DNA of 64,000 bases from Datisca glomerata (GCA_003255025.1 QANY01002235.1:310001-374000); one strand, 5' to 3'. Counted from the stretch's first letter, positions 13,300 through 25,191 are shown. Numbers and translations: made by a program. The notes: generated from the letters alone by a model not told the origin.

Positions 13300-13560
13300 C
13301 TAACTAAAGTTTAGATTATTAAAATGACAAAAATGTTTTAGGAATTACAAAACAAAAAATGAGAAGAAAGAAAAACTTATGGAGTTGTTAATAGTCCAAT
13401 CTTAATTTAATTTATTCTCATACTATAATGATTTTAGAAAGGGAAATTACCATAGGACCCTAAGGAATGTTTTAACGTTTTTAAGGCCTTTAGATGGATT
13501 TGTGATTTTTTTACAAAGTAAAAGACTTATTTACCCTTTATAGTAAAGAAATTTCGTGTG
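13300..13560 (+). repeat. Putative terminal region of MULE copy 1
   Basis: The stretch from 'gattattaaaatgac' to 'tttaccctttatag' is recognisably similar to 40069-40310 at the outer edge of MULE copy 2, in the same inward orientation. That is what the two terminal inverted repeats of one family should look like when seen at the Ulp1 end of one copy and the mudrA end of the other. The exact element edge and target duplication could not be fixed. Confidence 0.4.
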
Positions 13561-14479
13561 AGTCCTCTCCAACTTTCTCTCCCAATTTGGTCATCTCCCT
13601 CCGATAGTTTGTGAACACAATCCCCTTTGATTTGTCATCACCGAATCCTATTCGATTTATCACCGATGAAACATGCTCTGCAACACTCTATTTGTCTCTT
13701 TGTCACCCCCTTCGAGTGTGAGATTACTGTTCGAACAAACCGAAACTCTTTGATTTGTTACCGAATGTGAATCTTCTTGAGAACAAACTATTCTGATAGT
13801 GTAGCAAACAGATCATTTCATCCTCCGCAATTGTGCAATTGCCGTTCGAAACCCTCGTCTTCAGCGAAGCCTGATTGTTCATAGATTTTGATTTCATCTT
13901 TTGGGGTTAGTAGATTTTTTTTATTTCATCAGTATGCTTTGATTTAGTACCTTTATGTCTATAGCTCAATATTTCTGTCACCTAATGCTTATCTCTCTGT
14001 CTTCGATTTAGTAGATTTTTGTGAATCTTTCTAGTTTCTAGGGAATTGTTATTAGCTTTCTGCTGGAATCTTATTGGAATTAATGTTGGTTGGAATTGTT
14101 ATGCTGGAATGGTTGGAATCGTTATACTGGAATTTTTCATGCCTCTTTACTAGTATTTTTGTAATGCTATGAGCTTCTGATCTATTTTTGGAACTATGAT
14201 TAGGTTTGTTTTATGATAGTAGTTTTCTCCTTCCCACTATATTAAATCTTGCTGATGGAAAACCTCGACTTAACCATAAAAATTAATGAGGATAAGTTTG
14301 ACACTGCTAAAATAAGTATACTATAAAAGATAAATGATTGTTCTGAGAAAATCTGATCAAAGCTTTCTCAAAAGGAGAAGCATATATTGAAATGTACGTG
14401 CTTTGGAGGCCTCATTCTCAATTTGGGACGAATCTAATTTTTTGGTCATACATAATATTTTGTTGAGAAGAGTTGGGGG

Positions 14480-15080
14480 GGGGGGGGACAAGTAAAGATG
14501 ATTTGTGGTTTAAAATTGGTGAGAAATGAGTTATATTTTTTAGAGTAGACTTTGCTCTCGTAACCGGTCTTCTTCAAAAGTCAGAATATGAGCCAATGTC
14601 AACAAGAGTTTGTCGGTATATAATTATAATCAACATCATTGGGTCGTCCTTTCATATAATTATCAATGTTTACGATTACTTGGATTCTAAAGCATATCGT
14701 AGTGAACTAAAACTTATGGCTTCAATGATTCCCATCCTTTTGCATCACTGTGAGTTTTATAAAGCACATACAAAACAACACATTGGCCGATTACATGCAT
14801 CAAAGTTCCTCAACAAGAAACTGGGTAAGCCTAATTGTAAATGTGATAAACTATCACCATTAAGTATATATTTTGTTATTTGACATTCATTTTATTGTGT
14901 ACATATAAGTGCGATTGTGGCATGTTTGCGTTGAAGTTTGTGAAGTTGTTGTGTGTGGGTCATGACTTATTTGGATGTGCTCAAAGTAGAATGGATGAGC
15001 CCGAGAGAAGATGCCAGTTGATATATTTGATCATGGGAATGATATTGAAGACTCTAGATTTTAGGATGTTTATTATGTGA
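14480..15080 (+). pseudogene. DUF1985/Ulp1-like cysteine protease gene of a MULE, decayed
   Basis: A DUF1985-like motif, RVDFALVTGL, is encoded at about 14545-14574. It is followed by a Ulp1/SENP-type C48 peptidase end: HHW (catalytic His region) at about 14636, NVYD..LDSK (Asp region) around 14665-14695, and DCGMFALKFV with the catalytic Cys at about 14913-14942. An intron with donor G|GTAAGC at 14825 and acceptor AAG at 14909 separates the Asp and Cys parts. The frame shifts between HHW and NVYD, and the usual linker between DUF1985 and the protease is missing, so the copy is internally deleted and dead. Such genes are captured SUMO-protease relatives carried by MULEs; their role in transposition is not established. 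Confidence 0.75.
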
Positions 15081-15374
15081 ATCAAATGTTGATGTATTAG
15101 AACTTTCATACTGTAAATCATGGAATACAAATATTGTGACTGAATATGCCTGGATATTTTGAACTTTCATATTGTAAATCACTATACTCATCAATCTTAG
15201 GACATTTGTTGGAATCTTCCTGGATATCGTTAACACTTGACTGAATATTTGAATATGTTATGATATTTGAATCTGTTAGGATATTTGAATCTGATTGAAT
15301 CTGCCTAGATATTGTGAATCAATGATGTTCTGTCTCTGTAAAAATAATGTTGTTTTATATGTCATAGTTTGTTA

Positions 15375-15861
15375 ATGCAAGTTGTTTAGGATGTCATAAG
15401 TTCAGACCCCATATTGCCTTATTTCTCTTTACTTTGCTAGACCATGGTCTAGCAAACAATATTCTGCTAGACCGTGGTCTAGCAAGTGTTAATTTTAGCA
15501 CAAAACTGCTAGACCATGGTCTATGCTAGACCATGGTCTAGCGACCTGGTATGAATAAAAATACTTGTGTTTTTGGATGACTTATAATGTTATTGCAGGT
15601 TGTTTATGATGTCATAAGTTCAGAGCCTATATTACCTGTTTCTGATTGCTCTGCTAGTCCATGGTCTAACATACAATATTCTGCTAGACCGTGGTCTAGC
15701 AAGTGTTAATTTTAACACAAAATTGCTAGACCATGGTCTAGCGACCTGGCCCAAAAAAAGTACTTGCGTTTTGGAAAGACTTATACTGTTAATACAAGTT
15801 GTTTGAGATGTCATCAATTCAGACCCATGTTGCCCTGTTTCTATTTGCACTGCTAGAGCAT
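15375..15861. repeat. Tandem array of CTAGAC palindromes, left part
   Basis: Two full units of roughly 200-225 bp and part of a third, each opening with a phrase like 'gatgtcataagttcagacc' and holding three or four copies of CTAGACCATGGTCTAG or its variant with CCGTGG. Each motif is itself a perfect or near-perfect inverted repeat, so the array can form many small hairpins. The third unit is cut by LTR A and resumes at 18340. Confidence 0.85.
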
Positions 15862-18339
15862 TGTAACATCCCAAAATTTTCACTGAGTTTTAGTTAAATA
15901 TTTTACCAAAAACATCGCGGAAGCTAGGTCATTTTTTTAAAAACTAACTCATAATGATTAAAATAATATATTGTGAAAAACCAAATCCTTCACTAAACTT
16001 TTAGTTACATAAAAAGCCTTACTTCATAAAACATTCAAGAATCCAAAAGTATATATTTTGAAGTCTCACGATTTAATTTAAATAAAACCCAACATTAAAT
16101 AAATAATTATTAAGACTTTTAAATACGACAATAAACTTCTCATCAATGTTATCATCATTTGAAAATTATAAAATAAAATGAAATGAGTATGAAAATATAC
16201 CCAGTAAGTAAAATCACACATACATAACCTCAAACACAAGCAATCACATACAACGCATACCATTCTATCATACATAATATTACTTATACCCTTATAGTTC
16301 ATTCATAGCGTTCATAACTTTTCTTATAGAGACGTTGGACAACTTCCGTTAGAACTCGCCACCACACCCAGAACTGAACAAAGATTACCCGTCAGTAAGT
16401 TGTAGTTGTAAGGTACGTACAAGTGACATTTCTCATGAGTACCATTCCGCACCTTCAAAGAGGTGGAACCAGTTGCAACATTGCCTAGCCACATAACTAA
16501 TCAAACCATTTTTAGAGATTTGTAAGGTACGTACAAGTGACCTTTTTCACGAGTACCATTATGCACCTTCGAAGAGGTGGAACTAGTTGCAATAAATTGT
16601 CTTCTCACAAAATTAACCATAACATATTCAGAGACCATCTCCTGAATGACGAGGTAACACATACAGAGGTTTGGTGGGTACGTGGCTCTAACGACACAAT
16701 ATTTTATATTTCGTTATCATACACTAGTCATTCATATCTTATATGACCTTACTTTATCGAATCATCGAATACATAATCATTCAGAGTACATCATAACAAC
16801 CCAAGAAATACATCACAACATAACCAAACAAGGAAGAGAAAATCGAAGTTAAATCCACATTTTTCAGACACAAGAAAGCAACCATGCGGTTACATATGTA
16901 AGATTTCCCTTACCTTATATACCTATGTAAGTTCCCAAAGTTCAAGTCCTAAAAGGATAAAGGAGAAGAATTCGATTCTTAGATGTTTTCAAACACTAAC
17001 GAAAAGAAAAATACAGTTTGTATGTCTGGATTTGAAAATTCATTATAAATTGTACCGAACATAAAAAAATTACAAATATTAGTTTTGAACGTTTATCCAT
17101 GTCTCGTAGATTTTGATTTAAAATTTTATAATTTTTGAAAGTATTTCCGTATTGAAAAATCATCATCAACTAGGGTTTGTCTGGCTGTGAAACGATATTC
17201 AGATTTACAAGTTTAACTATTAATTTAAAATACCATATCTTGTCTAAAAATTACAAACAAATGCAGAACTATATTTACACATGATAAAAAACTACTGTAA
17301 AATATTTGAGCCAAAATGATGTAATGTATGCCAGAAACGAAGCCATGAAGATGAAGTGGTCTGCCTCTAATAATCAAGTTTTCTGAAGAAGATTTGAAAA
17401 AAGGTTTTCACCACGCAAATAAATCTTTAAAATTCCTAACTTTTTAAAGGAGTAATATTAATGTCTTATATGATATTAATAATATTTTCAGAACTTTTAT
17501 CAATAATTTCTTAGTAAACAAAAATAGTTATATTTGTACTATCGGAATTTTCATCAGAAAGATACAACAACGATTATTTCTATATAGTTTAAATAGTAAC
17601 CATTTTTTTAAAAATGTATATCATATGAAAGTAAACTGATACAATTATATATGTGTATAATAATTCGATATGAAGAGAAATAAATGTACCAATAACAAAT
17701 TTATTGACCCAAGGAAGCGAAAGAGCGAAACCAATTCTTCAAAATGAAAGGTCGATAATGAAACGATTTTTTTGATATATATATAAAATTTCTTGATTTA
17801 TGAGAGTAAGAGAACAAATCATCGGTATTTTGTATTTGATCGTTAAGGAGCAAAAAGGCTGTGGGATATAATTATAGTAGAAGAGGCAAAAGAGAATGAG
17901 GAGGTAGAGATTTCTTGATTAAGAGAGTATGAATTTTCAATCACATGGAAAACTTTATTTACAACAATTATAGGCAGCTAGAGGGGGGGGGGGATTTGAT
18001 CCCACGTTTTAAGTTTTTTTTTTTATAATTAAACTAATATTATTGATTTGTTATTAAAATATGAAATCAATAAAAATCTAATTTGAAAATATGAGTTAGC
18101 AAATTTTGTTAATAGATTTTGGAAATCTACACATAATTTTTTAACGTGAGCTAAATATCATTAAAACGACCATAGTTTTTATTCAGCGCAATGATGAAAA
18201 ACATATAATACAATATGTATATTATAATCGAACAAAATAGATCAACAGTAATAATAATGAGAGCTATACTAAGAAAATACTTAACCATTCTAAGATATAT
18301 AATTAGCCATCATACTAACCATAAAAGTCAGGTCTTATA
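15862..18339 (-). repeat. Solo Gypsy LTR 'A' (Tekay-type)
   Basis: The 2478-bp LTR begins TGTAACATCCC and ends GGTCTTATA on the + strand (expected GGTCTTACA). Both flanks share GCAT, a probable remnant of the target duplication, and the interrupted palindrome array continues on each side, so this is an insertion. No internal retroelement sequence is attached. Its right part, from about 17025, is nearly identical to LTR B, whereas its left part is only roughly 90 percent similar to B and holds about 275 bp (16038-16312) that B lacks. A short tandem duplication around 'gtaaggtacgtacaagtg' lies at 16410-16600, and a G run at 17983-17993. Confidence 0.85.
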
Positions 18340-18535
18340 GCATGGTCTAGTAGACAATATTCTGCGAGACCGTGGTCTAGCAAGGATGAATTTTAACACA
18401 AAACTGCTCGGCCATGGTCTAGCAGAATATTTTCTTCTAGAACATGGTCTAGCGATCTGGCATGATAAAAATACTTGAGTCTCAGAATGTAATAACTGAG
18501 TCACATCATTATATCTTCATTATCAACATATTTAC
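18340..18535. repeat. Tandem array of CTAGAC palindromes, right part
   Basis: This continues the array broken by LTR A, with at least four CTAGAC-type palindromes, then AT-rich sequence ending 'cattatcaacatattta'. The same ~195 bp follows LTR B at 27314-27509, in the same orientation. Confidence 0.85.
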
Positions 18536-18694
18536 AAAGCATGTTTACACACAAAAATACTTTGATCTATTAACAAATTCATATTTTCTTAATATCTTCA
18601 CAACTATTAAAAAAGCATATCAACACCTATGGAATCCTACCATGAAACATTCATACAAAAATGATTTGATCTATTAACAAAAAAGTCATCACCA

Positions 18695-19289
18695 TCAAGC
18701 CACGAGCTGTCTCAGTGAGAAAGAGACCGACTCTTTACAAGTCCGCCTATCATGGCCTAGCCCACTACGTCTACCGCACCTCTTTCATTTACGTGTTTCT
18801 CCAATCAAATGTATTCTTTTCATTCTACGTCTTCCAGATGGTCGTCTACTATTTGGGAGTAACACTGTAATATATCTAACATCATCTGATACCTGCCAAT
18901 CTTGTCGACTACCAGCTGGATAAATAGACTCAACATAAGCCCATAAAAGGAACTCAATAGTGTAATATTTTGAACATAATGAGTATAGTGGGATGTTGCG
19001 GTATCGGGCTACTGGTATTGGACGTGTATATGGAATCTGATCGAGTTCAAACTCTCAATATAAACCACCAAATATTCTCATTGTCGATGATCTCTACAGG
19101 TTGAGCCAAACATGTTTTAACCAAGAACTAACGTAGCCGATGTAATAAGCGGTCCAATTTAAGAAGTGAGTACAACTTCAGTAATAGTTGTTCAAGTGTG
19201 TAATACTTGCACATATATATCGGCTTCACTGGAGTTGTAGTTACATACTTAAAACATGTATCTTTACTTATCCATTCTCCTATAAACAT
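18695..19289 (-). pseudogene. mudrA-type MULE transposase remnant, copy 1
   Basis: Start ATG at 19289, end at 18695. The N-terminal part (GEWISKD, YVTTTPVKPIYMCKYYTFEQ, CLAQPVEI) runs directly into the C-terminal SWIM-side region (CSKYYTIEF, VESIYPAG, DWQVSDDVR, PNSRRPSGRRR) and a zinc-knuckle-like tail (GLGHDRRTC). The DDE catalytic core between them is absent, so this is an internally deleted, non-autonomous derivative. One in-frame stop lies just before the knuckle, and the knuckle's second Cys is Arg. The same deletion is present in copy 2. The identification rests on the MULE C-terminal signature. Confidence 0.8.
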
Positions 19290-19490
19290 CAATAATATTC
19301 GTATTTCTCCTATATCTGAAAGATTTGACAGTTAAAACATTTAAATTTAATATAATTGTGATGTTAACAAGCTTACCAATAACTAGAAATATAGCAGTCT
19401 AGTAGTATAACAGTCTATACGTCTAGCCTAGCAGTCTATCAATAAAGAAATCGATTAGAATATTGATGTTTGCTACACTTGAGCTTAAAT

Positions 19491-20852
19491 GTCAATATGA
19501 AACTGTTAGTTCTGAACATTTATCCATGTCTTGTAGATCTTGATTTAAAATTTTATAATTTTTTAAAGTATTTTCGTATTGAAAAATCATCATCAACTAG
19601 GGTCTGTCTGGCAGTAAAATGAAATTCAGATTTACAAGTTTAATTACTCATTTAAAATACCATATCTTGTCTAAAATTACAAAACATTTACAGAACTAAA
19701 TTACATATGATAAAAAACTACTGTAAAATATTTGGGCCAAAATGATGTAATGCATGCCAGAAATGAAGCCACGAAGATGAAGTAGTCTGACCCTAATATT
19801 CAGGCTTTTGAAGAAGATTTGAAAAATTGTTTTCACCATGCAAATAAATCTTTAAAATTCCGAAATTTTGATAGGATTAGGATTAATGTCTTATATGATA
19901 TTAATAATATTTTCAGAACTTTTTTATCAATAATTTCTTAGTAAACGAGAATCGTTATATCTGTACTGTCAAAATTTTTATCGGAAATATACAACGACAA
20001 TTATTTCTATATGCATAACATAGTAACCATATTTTTTTTACTCTATATCATATGACATTAAACTGATACAATTCTATATGTGTATAATTTCATATGAAGT
20101 GAAATAAACGTACCAATAACAAGTTTAATGACCCAAGAAAGTGAACGAGTGAAACCAATTCTTCAAAATGAATGATCGATAATGAAACGATTTTTCTTAA
20201 ATATATAAAATTTCTTGACTTATGAGAGTAAGATAATTATCAGTATTTTGTAGTTGATTGCTAAGGAGCAAAAAGGATGTGGGATATAATTATAATATAA
20301 GAGGCAAAAGGGAATAAGGAGGTAGAGATTTCTTGATGAAGAGAGTATGAGTTTTCAATCTCATGGAAAACTCCGTTTACAAAAGTTACAAGGAGTTGGA
20401 GTGGGAGTGGGAGTGGGAGTGGGAGTGGGGGGGGGGGACCAAAAAATGAAATTAGTTGGGAGATGAAAAACTACCTCATCTCAAAATGTAAAGTGGGGGA
20501 TTCAATCTCACGTTTTGATTTCCTTTTTTATAATTAAACTAATATTATTGATTTGTTATTAAAATATGAAATCAATAAAAATCTAATTTGAAAATATGAG
20601 TTAGTAAATTTTGTTAATAGAATTTCGATAATCTACACACAATTTTTTAACGTGAGCCAAATATCATTAAAACTACCATAGTTTTTAATTCAATAACAGA
20701 GCAATGATGTAAAACATACAATAAAATGTGTATATTATAATCAAAGAAAATAGATCAATAAGAATAATAATGAGAGCTATACTAAGAAAATACTGAACAA
20801 TTCTAAGAAAAATAATTAGTCAGTATACTAACCATAAAAGTCGGGTCTTACA
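19491..20852 (-). repeat. Truncated 3' LTR 'C' of the Tekay element
   Basis: The inner edge (GGGTCTTACA on +, ending at 20852) directly abuts the integrase 3' end. The outer ~1.1 kb is missing, and MULE copy 1 abuts at about 19490. It is visibly more diverged from LTRs A and B than their right halves are from each other. Confidence 0.8.
20399..20439 (+). other. G-quadruplex-capable tract in LTR C
   Basis: Repeated GGGAGT hexamers run into a pure G run, giving more than four G-triplets separated by two- or three-base loops. Equivalent positions in LTR A (17983-17993) and LTR B (27001-27034) also carry long G runs. Confidence 0.6.
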
Positions 20853-20875
20853 TCCTCCCCTCCTTATGAAATTTT

Positions 20876-22203
20876 TCATCCTCGAAAATATTTCCAAGTC
20901 AATCTTCAAAAAGGTTTGGATAACGAGTCCGAATTTCTTCTTCACGTTACCATGTGGCTTCTTCAACCTCATGATTCTTCTAAAGCACCTTCACCAAACT
21001 GATCTCTTTGGTTCGTAAAGCCTAAGTCTTTTTGTCAAGTATTTGAATTGGTAGTTCTTCATAAGTTAGATCTTCATGTAGATGAAGTGATTCAAAACTC
21101 AAAACATGTGACGGTTCAATAATATATTTACGCAACATCGAGACATGAAATACATCGTGTACTCCAACCAAGTCTGACGGTAGAGCCACACGGTAAGCCA
21201 CAACTCTAATCCGTTCTAAGATCTTAAAATGACCTATAAAACGACGACTAAGCTTTACATTCTTTCCGAATCTCATAACTCCCCTCAGGGGAGCGATTTT
21301 TATAAACACTCTGTCACCCACTTCAAATTCCAAGTTCTTCCTACAAATATCTGAATAACTCTTTTGACGACAGTGAGCAGTTCTAATTCTTTCTCTAATT
21401 TTGTAAATAACATCATTCGCTTGTTGAGCCATATCAAGGCCTAATAGCTTTCTTTCACCAACTTCATCCCAATGGACTGGCGACCAATACTTTTGTCCAT
21501 ATAAAGCTTCACATGGTGCCATCCCGATTGTTGTCTGGTAACTGTCATTGTACGCAAACTCAACGAGATGCAACTGATTATTCCAACAAACCTTGAAGTT
21601 GAAAACACACAATCTGAGCATATCCTCAAGTGTCTGAATGGTTCTTTCTGACTAGCCATCAGTCTGAGGGTGAAAAACTATACTAAAACTCAATTACGTA
21701 CCCAAAGCTTCTTAAAGACTATGCCAAAACTTGGAAGTAAATCTTGGATCACAATCTGATACAATGGATACATGTACGCCATGCAGTCTGCTGATTTCTC
21801 TCGTATACAACTTCACCTAGTCTTCTACTAAAAACATTACACAACCTGGCAGGAAGTGAGCAAACTTAGTCAATCGATCGACTCTAACCCAAATTGTATC
21901 ATATCCTTTCACCGTCCTTGGTAATCCTGATACAAAATCCATTGAAATATGTTCCCATTTCCACTCGGGTATCTCTACATTAATAAAGATCAGACAAGAG
22001 TTAGAATGTGATAAGTGGAAAAATTTCTCAGTTTCGAGTGACGGAATCCTCAAATTCAATGATAGAATAGTGGTATATGATAGCGTGGATCTGAAGAAAG
22101 ACTTACTAACTGAAGCGCACAATACCCTTATTCTATCTTGAACTGTAGGTTTGACTGTTAAATGTGCGAGCTTAGTTGTAGTACCCTGAATCAAGATTAC
22201 CAT
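20876..22203 (-). pseudogene. Tekay integrase and chromodomain region, decayed
   Basis: From the high-coordinate end: a degraded linker where the zinc-binding domain should be, then the DDE core with SMDFVSGLP (first Asp) near 21915-21935, SDCDPRF (second Asp) near 21755, and the SERTIQTLED glutamate region near 21630. The C-terminal part follows (FAYNDSYQTTIGMAPCEALY; DVFHVSMLRKY), and last the chromodomain words VEEATW and RTRYPNLF near 20900-20980. The three catalytic residues are visible but lie in different frames with stops between them. The zinc finger is not recognisable. Chromodomains of this lineage direct integration into heterochromatin. Confidence 0.8.
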
Positions 22204-23640
22204 TCTGAACCTCTCATTATCATTTTGAATAGATCATTGAGAAGTAATAAGAGCGCTCGAAACACCCATTTCCTACTAAAGGCATCCGCTACTACGTTAG
22301 CTTTACCAAGATGGTAATTAATGATGCAATCATAATCCTTAACAAGTTCCAACCATCTGAGTTGCCTCATGTTAAGCTCTTTCTGCATGAACATATACTT
22401 TAGACTCTTGTGACTGTGAATATTTCTATCTTCAATCCATAAAGATAGTGATACCAAATTTTCAAAGAAAAAACTACTGCTGCGAGCTCCAAATCATGGG
22501 TTGGGTAGTTTTGTTCATAACCCTTTAGCTGTTGAGAAACACAGGCAATGACTTTTCCATGTTGCATCAACATACAACCTAAGCCAACATGTGACGTATC
22601 ACTAAAGATAACAAAATTATTACTCCCTGAAGGTAGGGTAAGAACCCGTGCTGTCACCAATCTTTGTTTGAGTTCTTGAAAACTCACCTCACATTCTTCT
22701 GACCAAATGTACAGTGCATTCTTCCTTGTCAACTTGATCAATGATGCAACAATTTTAGGGAATCCCTCCACAAATCTTTGATAATAGCCTGCCAACCCAA
22801 GAAACTCCTAATTTCCTTAACACTTGTTGGATGATTCCAGTTTGTTACTACTTCTATCTTTGTAGAATCCACTGATATACCATCTTTGAAAACTATGTGT
22901 CCCAAAAATGCAATCTTAGATAACCAAAACTCTCACTTACTGAACTTGGCATACAACCTCTGATTCTTTAAAATCTGAAGTGTGATTCTAAGATGTTCCT
23001 CATGTTCTCCCTCGGACTTAGAGTAGATAAGAATGTCATCTATGAAAACAATGATAAATCTATCTACAAAGTCATGAAAAACTCGATTCATCAAGGCCAT
23101 AAATGTGGTAGGGGCATTGGTCAAACCAAAGGGCATGACTAGGAAATTGTAATGCCCATAACGAGTACGAAAAGAAGTCTTTGGTATATCCTCTTTCTTT
23201 ATCCTCAATTGATGATACTTGGACGACAAGTCAATTTTTGAGAAAACAGAAGCTCCTTAAAGTTGGTCGAACAAATCTTCTATGCGCAATAGAGTAACTT
23301 TGTTCAACTTCATATAGTCGATATAAAGTCTCATAGAGCCATCTTTCTTCTTTATAATGAGAATGGGTGTACCCCGTGGTGAGACACTAGGGCAAATAAA
23401 GGCCCTTATCTAATAACTCTTATAGTTTTTCCTTAAGTTCTTTCATCTCCGTAGGAGCCATTCGATATGGGGCCTTAGATATTTGGGCTATTCCAAGAAT
23501 TAAATCAATATTGAAGTCCACGTCTCTAACATGTGGTACGCCTGACAACATCTTAGGAAAGACTTCTAGAAAATCTTTAACTACCTTGATACTGCTCGGC
23601 TTTAACTCCAACTCTTGTGTGTACAACACGTTCGCCAAGT
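22200..23640 (-). pseudogene. Tekay reverse transcriptase and RNase H, decayed
   Basis: RT starts near ISKAPYRMAPTEMKELKEKL (about 23420-23500), and its active-site box reads [12 protein letters not shown] (about 23030-23060). RNase H shows SDTSHVGLG and a [14 protein letters not shown] helix; its third acidic position before HKSLKY is destroyed by a 1-bp frameshift near 22415. The tether [20 protein letters not shown] follows. Stops and frameshifts separate at least four frames. Function in the intact element is copying the RNA genome to DNA in virus-like particles. Confidence 0.85.
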
Positions 23641-23720
23641 AGCCCCAATAACTATTGGTAATAAGTCGTTTAGCTTACAGAGACGATATGATTTGAGGTA
23701 TTGCGTGCAAATACGATCCC

Positions 23721-23978
23721 CTAAATTTGAAACTTGACGTGAAACATTACCTCCCGTTCACGACAAAGAATATTGGCATAGTTAGAGGCTAGCCAATACA
23801 TACAAAAAATAACATCAAAATCGTGCATACTTAAAAGAGTAAGAGTGGCCTCCAACACTCTATCAGCAATCACCACATGACAAGATTTGATGGTCTTATT
23901 TGTATACATAATGCCACCCGAAGGGAAGGACACACAAAATTCAAACTCAAGAGGTACCAACTCCTCATCCAACTTCAT
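23721..23978 (-). pseudogene. Tekay aspartic protease remnant
   Basis: The 85-codon frame contains CVSFPSGG, SCHVVIADRVLEATL and HDFDVIFCMYWLASNYANI, the C-terminal half of the retropepsin-like domain of this lineage. The DSGA-type catalytic stretch that should lie upstream is not present in frame. Gag sequence between here and the leader is largely missing. Confidence 0.7.
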
Positions 23979-24028
23979 ATAGAACTTATCAAGAAATAAA
24001 TCTTAGTAACTCAGTGGAGACCTTCTTC

Positions 24029-25026
24029 TGGGTATTCTTCTTGATCCTCTTCTAGATCTTCCTCTAGTTTGCAAACTCTTGGCATCACCAGTGCATTGGG
24101 ACCGCAACCTTGTAGATAGTCCCCAAACTACAAAAACTCATACCCGTGGTTGTCTAGTAGCTGCATGCAAGGGTTGGGTAACCTCCACATCGTTAGACCC
24201 AACTGATTCATCTTGCTTTCCAACACGTCTTGCACGAATACCTATAATTCCCTCCTCTCAGGGAAAAGCCCTAGGTATAGAAGTGTACTGCCCCTTCTTC
24301 TCGATGCTACAACAAAGTTATGAGCTCCTCTCCTGACGATACACGGGTTCCAAATTTTGATCATATGTCAATGATTTGGATCCAATAACATTCTTCTCGT
24401 AAATCTTGTAGGGTATGGGGAGTAATTAGACTCCACTATAAAATTTATCCTTATCAACGGTAGATCCCGAATCATTCAAAGAAATTCAAAGCTAATACAG
24501 ACACACAAATCATTTAGAAATAGATCTCCCTCTGGGTATTCTTCTTGATCCTTTTCTAGATCTTCCTCTAGTTTGCGAACTCTTGGTATCACTAGTGCAT
24601 TAGGACCATAGCCTTGTGGATAGTCGCTAACTATAGAAACTCATACTCGTGGTCGTCTAGTAGCTGCATGCAAGGGTTGGGTAACCTCCACATCATTAGA
24701 CCTAACTGATTCATCTTGATTGCCAACACGTCTCGCACGAATACCTATGATTCCCTCCTCTCAGCGAAAAGCTCTAGGTCTAGAAGTGTACTGCCCCCTT
24801 CTTCCCGATGCTATAACAAGGTTATAAGCTCCTCTCCTGACGATACACGGGTTCCAAACTTGATCTGACGTCTACGATTTGGATCCAATAGCATTCTTCG
24901 CGTAAATCTTGTAGGATATGGGGAGTAACTAGGCTCTACGTCAGAAACTTCTCCTCATCAATGGTAGATCTGGAATCATTCAAAAAAACTCAAAGCTAAT
25001 AAAAACACACAAATCATTCAGAGATA
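24029..25026 (-). repeat. Tandem duplication of the element leader/gag start
   Basis: Two copies of about 495 bp (roughly 24029-24523 and 24531-25026) at about 90 percent identity. Both encode on the minus strand the gag N-terminal phrase SNDVEVTQPLHAATR. The moderate divergence says the duplication is old or arrived with the element. Confidence 0.8.
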
Positions 25027-25191
25027 GCATATCAATAATCCAATACCATTATTTGTCAAATACACTTCACAAACCTAATTTCTGGCACGAACTTTTAAAA
25101 TTCAGAAAATTTTTACAAAATCATTTTGTCAAAAGACTTACAGTTTTCAGAAAACTTTAAGTAAACACTTTTGTCTACAGAATCATATTTT

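Larger units (their letters stand above)
13290..19490. mobile_element. Mutator-like element copy 1 (Ulp1-carrying MULE), interrupted by LTR A
   Basis: The parts in order are: a terminal region at about 13300-13560, a decayed DUF1985/Ulp1-like gene on + (14480-15080), a tandem array of CTAGAC palindromes (15375-15861 and 18340-18470), and a decayed mudrA transposase on - (18695-19289). Two convergent genes, mudrA plus a Ulp1-like gene, is the known plan of Kaonashi-type plant MULEs. The array is split by a Gypsy LTR (15862-18339). The mudrA-side terminus is missing, because similarity to copy 2 stops at about 19490 where a truncated Tekay LTR begins. The assembly of these parts into one element is inferred from their order, the second copy at 40-42 kb and the shared motif. 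Confidence 0.7.

Noticed and set aside
14474..14486. Poly-G run as a functional element
   Set aside because: It is an isolated homopolymer in the decayed Ulp1 gene; probably slippage or sequencing uncertainty.
24079..24336. 85-codon + strand frame
   Set aside because: It is the antisense shadow of the duplicated gag start of the minus-strand Tekay element.
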